From an uncultured Oleispira sp. (lineage in GTDB: Bacteria; Pseudomonadota; Gammaproteobacteria; Pseudomonadales; Oceanobacteraceae): 64,000 nt of DNA. Shown here piece after piece: positions 58,553 to 64,000 of the stretch (the stretch's first letter is position 1; the number at the start of each line of letters is the position of its first letter). Below the pieces are notes generated by a model, which saw only the letters and a program-made list of their open reading frames with translations, searched no databases and was not told the origin of the DNA. The stretch spans positions 372,001 to 436,000 of the forward strand of contig CAJXUD010000001.1 in NCBI GenBank assembly GCA_913061415.1. The letters run 5' to 3'. The position numbers were made by a program, and so were the translations under genes.

Positions 58553-60037
58553 ATGACAGTTAAGACAGTGGATGCCCTATTGGTAGGTGCCGGAGCAATG
58601 AGTACGACTTTAGCAATGATGCTAAATAAGCTCGATCCGACTTTAAAAATCTGTATGGTTGAACGACTTGACCAGGTAGCTCATGAGAGTACTGACGGTT
58701 GGAACAATGCGGGTACTGGCCACGCTGCCTATTGTGAATTGAACTATACCCCTGAAGATGGCAAGGGTGGAATTGATATATCCAAAGCATTAGATATCAA
58801 TGCCTCTTTCGAAGTCACTCTTCAATTTTGGTCGCACTTGGTAAAAGCAGGCGTTTTACCAGCGCCTAAAGAATTTATTAATCGTACTCCGCATAAGAGC
58901 TTTGTTTGGGGTAAGAAAAATGTTGAGTTTTTGCGCAAGCGTCACGAGTTAATGAGCGCTCACCACCTGTTTGAAGGCATGGAATATAGCGAAGATCCGG
59001 CTCAGTTGACCACGTGGATGCCTTTGGTGATGAACTCGCGTAAAGGTAAAGACCCTGTTGCAGCAACGCGTGTTAATCATGGTTCTGATGTTGATTTCGG
59101 TTCGTTAGCCAGAGATATGGTTTCGCATTTAGAACAACAAGACAACTTTGAATTGCTGCTAGGCCATTCAGTAGAAGATATGAAGCGCAGTAGCCAAGGT
59201 GGCTGGTCTGTTTTGCTAGAGGATAATAAATCTGGCGAGGTAACCCGCGTGCGTTCTAAGTTTGTATTCTTAGGGGCTGGCGGTGGTGCTTTACCGTTAC
59301 TGCAAAAGTCAGATATCCCTGAATGCGAAGGTTATGGTGGCTTCCCTGTTAGTGGTCAATGGCTTGTTTGTACAAAGACCGAAGTGGCTAATCAGCATCA
59401 TGCAAAAGTGTATGGTAAAGCTGCGATTGGCGCGCCACCAATGTCAGTCCCTCACTTAGATACGCGAGTGATCAACGGCGAACGTGCATTATTATTTGGT
59501 CCCTTTGCAGGCTTCACGACTAAGTTTCTAAAAGAAGGTTCAGTAATGGACCTACCAGCGTCCGTTAAAGCCAACAACCTAAAGCCTATGCTTTCGGTGG
59601 GTATGAACAATATGGCACTGACTAAATATTTGATCAGTGAAGTGTTTCAGTCAGACAAGTCGCGCATGGAGTCATTACGTGAATACTTCCCTGCTGCTAA
59701 AGATGAAGACTGGACATTAGCCAACGCTGGACAGCGCGTACAGATCATCAAAAAAGATGAGAAAGGCAAAGGCAAGCTAGAGTTTGGTACAGAGATCGTT
59801 GCCGCCGCAGACGGAACTTTAGCCGCACTATTAGGTGCTTCTCCGGGGGCATCTACTGCAACGCAAACAATGATCGATGTGATTGAACGTTGCTTTAGCG
59901 ATAAGCTTGAGAGTGGTGGTTGGAAAGAAGGTTTGAAAGCAATGATCCCATCCTACGGTGAGTCGTTAATTGAAAATGCTGAGTTGCTCCGCACTATCCG
60001 CCAAGATACGTTAAGTACACTTAAGCTCAATGAATAG
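58553..60037 (+). CDS. mqo: Malate:quinone oxidoreductase
   Basis: A 494-residue FAD-dependent peripheral membrane enzyme oxidising malate to oxaloacetate with quinone as acceptor. Start taken at ATG 58553 (MTVKTVDALLVGAGAMSTTLA); upstream frame to 58502 is possible but unlike the family. FAD-binding VGAGAMSTTLAMML, ESTDGWNNAGTGHAAYCELNYTP, FLGAGGGALPLLQKSDIPE and FGPFAGFTTKFL are typical of Mqo. It completes the TCA-cycle malate step and, with pckA and malic enzyme, gives flexible C4 metabolism. Confidence 0.96.
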   Translation: MTVKTVDALLVGAGAMSTTLAMMLNKLDPTLKICMVERLDQVAHESTDGWNNAGTGHAAYCELNYTPEDGKGGIDISKALDINASFEVTLQFWSHLVKAGVLPAPKEFINRTPHKSFVWGKKNVEFLRKRHELMSAHHLFEGMEYSEDPAQLTTWMPLVMNSRKGKDPVAATRVNHGSDVDFGSLARDMVSHLEQQDNFELLLGHSVEDMKRSSQGGWSVLLEDNKSGEVTRVRSKFVFLGAGGGALPLLQKSDIPECEGYGGFPVSGQWLVCTKTEVANQHHAKVYGKAAIGAPPMSVPHLDTRVINGERALLFGPFAGFTTKFLKEGSVMDLPASVKANNLKPMLSVGMNNMALTKYLISEVFQSDKSRMESLREYFPAAKDEDWTLANAGQRVQIIKKDEKGKGKLEFGTEIVAAADGTLAALLGASPGASTATQTMIDVIERCFSDKLESGGWKEGLKAMIPSYGESLIENAELLRTIRQDTLSTLKLNE

Positions 60038-60066
60038 TTTGAAAGAGTGGCTTAAAGCACTCGTTC

Positions 60067-60099
60067 AAAAAGCGCTATTGAATAAATAGCGCTTTTTTT
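60067..60099. terminator. Bidirectional intrinsic terminator
   Basis: AAAAAGCGCTATT, short loop, AATAGCGCTTTTTTT, between convergent mqo and alr. Confidence 0.93.
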
Positions 60100-60133
60100 A
60101 TGCCTGCTTTCTAATACCTGCTTCGGTTAACAG

Positions 60134-61216
60134 CTATGCGCTATAAATACGCTTAACGCGTTGAGTCAGTTGGCAAAATAACTCATAGCTAATGGTATTA
60201 CACAGGCTCGCAATTTCATTGGCATTAATGTGTTCTCCCCAGAGTTCAACGTCATCCCCCACATCAATATCATCGTTATCGTTCAGGTCGATACACAGCA
60301 TATCCATAGAAACTCTGCCTACGGTATGCAAACGTTTACCATTACACCAGACGGGGGTTCCTGAAGGTGCGCTGCGTGGATAACCATCGCCATAGCCGAT
60401 AGCCACAATACCGATACGAGTTGTATGTTCAGCAATCCAGCTATCGCCATAACCAATGCTCTCGCCTGCGTTAACGATGTGGCTGGCCATGATCTTAGAT
60501 TTTAACGTCATGACCGGCTTTAATACGCAATGGGATGAGCTGCTATCAATTAGCGGAGAGCTACCATACAGCATAATACCAGGACGGCTAATGTGATCAC
60601 GCACCTTGGGCCAAGCGATAATGGCTGCACTATTATTGGAAGATAAAATCAGCTCAGGCCAAAACAACTTTTGCTGTTGTAATATCGTGTCGAGTGCTTG
60701 AAACTGAGTCTCTGTCTTGGCTTTCTCTAAATCATCCGAACAGGCAAAGTGACTCATTAAGACTTTGATGCGTAGCCCAGCATTACGGCACATATCTAAT
60801 AGAGTATTGGCTTCATCTAAGCGAAAGCCTAAGCGATTCATGCCCGTATCGATTTTGAACCAGAGCTGTAATTGCGCGAAACAAGGGTCACTGATTAAAA
60901 TATCGAACTGGCTTTGATGATGCAGCACCATTTCGATGTCATGCTCTACAGCAGACAGCCATTCGTCTTTATCAAAGGCGCCTTCTAAGACCAAAATCGG
61001 TTTTTTGATGCCTTGATGGCGCAGCTGTAAAGCCTCATCCATACAAGCAACCGCAAAACCGTCGGCTTCTGATAATGCTTGTGCAGTAGCTAATGCACCA
61101 TGACCATAAGCATCGGCCTTAATAACCGCGTATGCTTGTTGGCTATGCTGCTTAGCCAGTTGATAGTTATCTTTCAAGTGCTGCAGATTAATGACTGCTT
61201 GAGTTGGACGGGCCAT
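60134..61216 (-). CDS. alr: Alanine racemase
   Basis: A 360-residue PLP enzyme that supplies D-alanine for peptidoglycan. PLP-binding Lys33 in YAVIKADAYGHG, WFKIDTGMNRLGF in the middle, and the catalytic Tyr segment GESIGYGDSW at about residue 255, with GYGDGYPR and RVSMDMLCIDL following. Length normal. Divergent from the DnaT-domain gene with 120 bases between. In Pseudomonas alr sits next to dnaB, so a replication-linked context is conserved in a general way. Confidence 0.96.
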   Translation of the reverse strand: MARPTQAVINLQHLKDNYQLAKQHSQQAYAVIKADAYGHGALATAQALSEADGFAVACMDEALQLRHQGIKKPILVLEGAFDKDEWLSAVEHDIEMVLHHQSQFDILISDPCFAQLQLWFKIDTGMNRLGFRLDEANTLLDMCRNAGLRIKVLMSHFACSDDLEKAKTETQFQALDTILQQQKLFWPELILSSNNSAAIIAWPKVRDHISRPGIMLYGSSPLIDSSSSHCVLKPVMTLKSKIMASHIVNAGESIGYGDSWIAEHTTRIGIVAIGYGDGYPRSAPSGTPVWCNGKRLHTVGRVSMDMLCIDLNDNDDIDVGDDVELWGEHINANEIASLCNTISYELFCQLTQRVKRIYSA

Positions 61217-61336
61217 GTTTTTCGCTTAAATCTGGAAGACTATATATTAGGTAAGGTTTATTATGTCAGGCTGCGCAGTCGTAAACTAGCACTGACCTTG
61301 TAAAGTACATTTTTAATTAATAGAGTTGTTAAATTC

Positions 61337-62614
61337 ATGCACCCACTGATTGCTGATAAAACATTAGTTTTCTCCCCAGCACTTGCCGCAACCATTGGTT
61401 TGGAAGAGGCAATTGCCCTGACCTGGCTGAATGATATTGCTCAAGCACTGGGCGGCATTCAATGGCATATTAATAATGACCAAGTACGCCAGGTATTATC
61501 TTTTTGGGATGATCAAAAGATTCGTCTAGTACTTCGCAGCCTGCACGAAAAAGGTTTAGTGAAACTGGTATCTCCATTATTTCCTGATGCTCCGCAGCTG
61601 ATCTTTTGCTTCCCGAATCAGGCTCAGCAGCAGCCACCACAAGAAGCCGTATCGTCGCCTCAGCAGCAACAGCCTTTTCAGCAAACATTGCAAAGACCTG
61701 TGCAGCCGAACTATCAGCAACCGTCCTTTCAGTCGTCGTCAGGGCAGCACTCGTCGGGTCAACACTTGGCGGGTCAGCAGGTCAACTCAAAACAGCCCAT
61801 GCAGCAACAGTGGCAACCGACGCGTGATGGCTTGAACCGTTTACAGCAACACGGAATTCCCGACAGTTATAGTTTATCGAAGTTGGATGAGTTTATTCTG
61901 CAGGCACGAGAGAATGGCAATAATCGCAATGACTGGAATACCCAGTTTTTCCGTTTTATTAAAAAACACTGGGTTTATACGCAAACCGATGCCCATAAAA
62001 AGCAGCAGCGTATCGCAGAAAAAGCTTCTTTCAGTACTAATCATACGCAAGGTCCTGATCGCCAAGAGCGATTTCAGGCTCGCCGTGAAGAGGCAGGGCC
62101 AATTACTCAACAGTGGCAGCCCAGTTTGGATGCGCAGCAGATACTGCAGCGGGCAGGTATTAAGCCGCAGTTTATTCAAGACTCTATTCCCGAGTTTGTC
62201 TTATACTGGCAAGAGCGTGGGGATGCGCATAAAACCTGGAATACCAAGTTTATTCAGCACGTGCGACAGCAGTGGGCGCGTTATTCCTCTTCGCTAGAGC
62301 ACTCGTCGATGCCAACCCGCATCAGTGCAGATTGGCAGCCAGATAACGACTGTTATGATATTCTGGCAATGGCACACATCGATGTGAATTATGCGAAAAG
62401 CTTGATCGGTGAATTTGTTTTATATTGGCGTGATTCCAATCAGTTGCAAACCAGTTGGAATAGTAAATTTTTACAGTATGCTAAGCAGCAATGGGCAAGG
62501 CAGTTAAACCAAGGCTCTCAAACAGGTGGCAACTATGCAAAATCAGGAACTGCTCAATCAAGTAACTCAACAGCTTCAGCGAGTCTCGACCAGCTCCTCG
62601 ATAACGACTGGTGA
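61337..62614 (+). CDS. Winged-helix-like protein with three DnaT-like ssDNA-binding domains
   Basis: A 425-residue protein. Residues 1-95 look like a winged-helix/replication-initiator-type domain (ALTWLNDIAQALGG, VRQVLSFWDDQKIRLVLRSLHEKGLVKLV). A Gln/Ser-rich linker (96-156) leads to three copies of a DnaT-type domain at about 158-215, 259-316 and 332-389. Each opens with W-Q-P, contains (D/E)EF...(Y)W or an equivalent, then W-N-x-(K/Q)-F and closes with a Trp; the first and last Trp are exactly 53 residues apart in all three (W159/W212, W260/W313, W333/W386). In E. coli DnaT this domain binds single-stranded DNA during PriA-dependent primosome loading. The downstream gene overlaps and resembles lambda P, so the pair probably recruits replicative helicase. 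Function inferred. Confidence 0.85.
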   Translation: MHPLIADKTLVFSPALAATIGLEEAIALTWLNDIAQALGGIQWHINNDQVRQVLSFWDDQKIRLVLRSLHEKGLVKLVSPLFPDAPQLIFCFPNQAQQQPPQEAVSSPQQQQPFQQTLQRPVQPNYQQPSFQSSSGQHSSGQHLAGQQVNSKQPMQQQWQPTRDGLNRLQQHGIPDSYSLSKLDEFILQARENGNNRNDWNTQFFRFIKKHWVYTQTDAHKKQQRIAEKASFSTNHTQGPDRQERFQARREEAGPITQQWQPSLDAQQILQRAGIKPQFIQDSIPEFVLYWQERGDAHKTWNTKFIQHVRQQWARYSSSLEHSSMPTRISADWQPDNDCYDILAMAHIDVNYAKSLIGEFVLYWRDSNQLQTSWNSKFLQYAKQQWARQLNQGSQTGGNYAKSGTAQSSNSTASASLDQLLDNDW

Positions 62615-63206
62615 TCAAGAGTCGCCGACTCGTAAGTTAGATGACCATCAACGAGATGCCATTAATCAGGTATTTGCCTTACTGCGTTTTAATTATCACA
62701 ATCAATTTCTAAAAGCCTTTCCCGATTTAGAAACGGTCAAGCTCGCAAAACAATTGTGGGCACGCTTATTGGTTGATTACCCCGCCGAGACGATCATGTT
62801 TGCCGCTGAGCAAGTCGTTAAGCAGCAAAAATTCTTACCCAATGTGCACGACATGATTGAGTCGTGCCAGTCTTCAGCGCATAAATTATTGGGCATGCCC
62901 GATGCTCATTCTGCTTATATTGAAGCCTGTCGTGCACCGTCACCGAAAAAAGAATATAAATGGTCTCACCCGGCTGTTTATTATGCCGGTCGTGCTAGTG
63001 ACTGGTTCTTTTTAGCGAACTCAGTGGAAGCAAAAGCGTTTCCAGTATTTGAACGTAATTATGTCATGCTAATGGAGAGAGTCGCTGCCGGAGAAAGCAT
63101 CGAAATCGAATTACCAAAAGCCTTGCCCGAGCATGTCGAAATACCGATCGAGCGCAAAGACCTACAGAAAAAAATGAAGCAGCTGTTGAAGGACTCAGGA
63201 CTCTAA
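62535..63206 (+). CDS. Replication protein P (lambda P-like) putative helicase loader
   Basis: A 223-residue protein. ATG 62535 has AGGTGG five bases upstream; this puts its first 80 bases inside the end of the DnaT-domain gene in another frame. The sequence fits the phage lambda replication protein P family: helical N-terminus, FALLRFNYHNQFLKAFPDLETVKLAKQLW, FAAEQVVKQQKFLPNVHDMIESC and a conserved HPAVYYAGRASDWFFLANS segment. Lambda P delivers host DnaB helicase to the phage origin. Here no prophage genes surround the gene and the neighbours are alr and a symporter, so it looks like a domesticated chromosomal helicase loader. I recall the proposed DopC/DopE pair derived from lambda O/P in gammaproteobacteria lacking DnaC and DciA; whether this is that pair is untested. 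Confidence 0.82.
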   Translation: MQNQELLNQVTQQLQRVSTSSSITTGDQESPTRKLDDHQRDAINQVFALLRFNYHNQFLKAFPDLETVKLAKQLWARLLVDYPAETIMFAAEQVVKQQKFLPNVHDMIESCQSSAHKLLGMPDAHSAYIEACRAPSPKKEYKWSHPAVYYAGRASDWFFLANSVEAKAFPVFERNYVMLMERVAAGESIEIELPKALPEHVEIPIERKDLQKKMKQLLKDSGL

Positions 63207-63399
63207 TACTCTCTATTCAAGGCAGTGTCATAGCGCAATGTATTATTCGATATAACTGATATTCTTAATGCGGTATTGGGCTCTAATGTGCGCGCACTAT
63301 TAATTAGTTGGTTTTTTGAATAAAGCTAACCGGCTCTCCTATTTGAATATAACTCACTAACAATGCGCCATTGAATCATCGTTAATACGAGTATTAAGC

Positions 63400-64000
63400 A
63401 TGAAAAAAAGATTTGCTAATCCGTTAAAAAATATCTCTGAACAGTTTGAGAAAATGATTAATGGTCGGCTTTGGCTGAAGGTGATGTTGGCCTTAGTTCT
63501 TGGGGTATTGGCTGGAATTTTATTAGGGCCAGACTTGGGCTTAGTCTCAGCGGCTGCGGTAAAAACAATTACGTCTTGGTTGGCATTGCCCGGACAAATA
63601 TTTTTAGCGGCCATTCAAATGATCGTGGTGCCCTTGGTTGTCGCATCGATCGTGCTAGGGTTAGCCGCTAATAATAACCCCGCTGCAATGAAAAAAAATG
63701 GCCTTATCGCGATTACATTTATTCTCCTATCGACGGCCATTGCCGCTGCCATTGGAATCTTCTTGGCGTTAAATATTCAGCCAGGTCACTTTGTCGATGC
63801 ATCTTCTTTGGTCGAGTCCGGTATTGCGGAAGGTGCAAATATTGTTGCTAAAGGTTTCCCTGCTGCTTCAGAGTTGCCTAGTAAGGTCTCAGGATTAATT
63901 CCTAAAAATCCTTTAGCGTCGATGGCTACCGGAGAAATGCTGCAGGTTATTTTATTTTCGGCAGTACTGGGTGCAGCCTTAATATCGATACCTGCTCAGC
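63400..64000 (+). CDS. Dicarboxylate/amino acid:cation symporter, N-terminal part
   Basis: An open frame from ATG 63400 (MKKRFANPLKNISEQFEKMING) runs 200 codons to the window edge without a stop. It shows the DAACS N-terminal pattern: RLWLKVMLALVLGVLAGILLGP, a first re-entrant region with LPGQIFLAAIQMIVVPLVVASIVLG, then FILLSTAIAAAIGIFLAL and GLIPKNPLASMATGEMLQVILFSAVLGAAL. It belongs to the GltP/DctA family of Na+ or H+ coupled carriers. Unlike the fusion protein at 6547-8655, the visible part is canonical. The diagnostic NMDGT segment is beyond the edge. Confidence 0.88.
   Translation, partial: MKKRFANPLKNISEQFEKMINGRLWLKVMLALVLGVLAGILLGPDLGLVSAAAVKTITSWLALPGQIFLAAIQMIVVPLVVASIVLGLAANNNPAAMKKNGLIAITFILLSTAIAAAIGIFLALNIQPGHFVDASSLVESGIAEGANIVAKGFPAASELPSKVSGLIPKNPLASMATGEMLQVILFSAVLGAALISIPAQ

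Noticed and set aside
63207-63399. Possible terminator after the P-like gene
   Set aside because: Only imperfect pairing around a T-run (TTAGTTGG...CTAACC); not convincing as a stem.

Overview
The window is a chromosomal segment of an aerobic marine gammaproteobacterium on the Oceanospirillales/Pseudomonadales side. This is inferred from gene order and protein resemblance; no rRNA is present. Gene order matches Pseudomonas-type genomes in several blocks: algP-like / rsd / dsbB; gshA / tex; yrfG-hslR-hslO / pckA / nudE; divergent mrcA and pilMNOPQ-aroK-aroB-damX-gltB-gltD / hemE; and alr next to replication-type genes. DNA is moderately AT-rich, coding density is high, and many genes end at clear intrinsic terminators. 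I see no insertion sequence, prophage block, CRISPR array or rRNA operon. The only tRNA gene is tRNA-Leu(UAG).

Layout. 1-6.2 kb (minus strand): a truncated di-heme (DUF1111) lipoprotein, an RCC1-repeat lipoprotein, a DUF885 protein and an SBP-GGDEF-EAL signalling protein. 6.5-8.7 kb: a symporter fused to a periplasmic solute-binding domain. 8.8-13.6 kb: AlgP-like histone-like protein, ParA-type ATPase, DUF4124 protein, WD40-like lipoprotein, Rsd and DsbB. 13.7-23.8 kb: FliL-like protein, GshA, Tex, a degenerate receiver protein, PckA, Hsp33 (hslO), HslR, YrfG and NudE. 23.8-31.3 kb: hybrid histidine kinase, LrgAB-like pair behind tRNA-Leu, AI-2E-family permease and a CpxRA-like two-component pair. 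31.4-34.6 kb: cytochrome c with a Tat-type lactone-oxidase-like flavoprotein, then malic enzyme. 34.8-51.7 kb: PBP1A diverging from the type IV pilus alignment/secretin operon, shikimate genes, DamX-like protein and glutamate synthase. 51.9-57.1 kb: a 1749-residue repeat lipoprotein. 57.3-61.2 kb: HemE, Mqo and Alr. 61.3-63.2 kb: a protein with three DnaT-like domains overlapping a lambda-P-like gene. The window closes inside a second dicarboxylate/amino-acid symporter.

How the genes relate. Much of the window is housekeeping: central carbon (pckA, malic enzyme, mqo), nitrogen assimilation (gltBD), glutathione, heme and cell wall (mrcA, alr), redox and heat-shock protection (dsbB, hslO, hslR, cpxRA). 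The candidates for undescribed biology are the triple-DnaT/lambda-P-like pair (possible helicase-loading system), the giant lipoprotein with two alternating cysteine-containing repeat types, the symporter-SBP fusion lacking the usual NMDGT motif, the cytochrome c/flavoprotein lipoprotein pair, and long intergenic hairpins without U-tracts. All functional statements come from reading motifs by eye; no database search was run.
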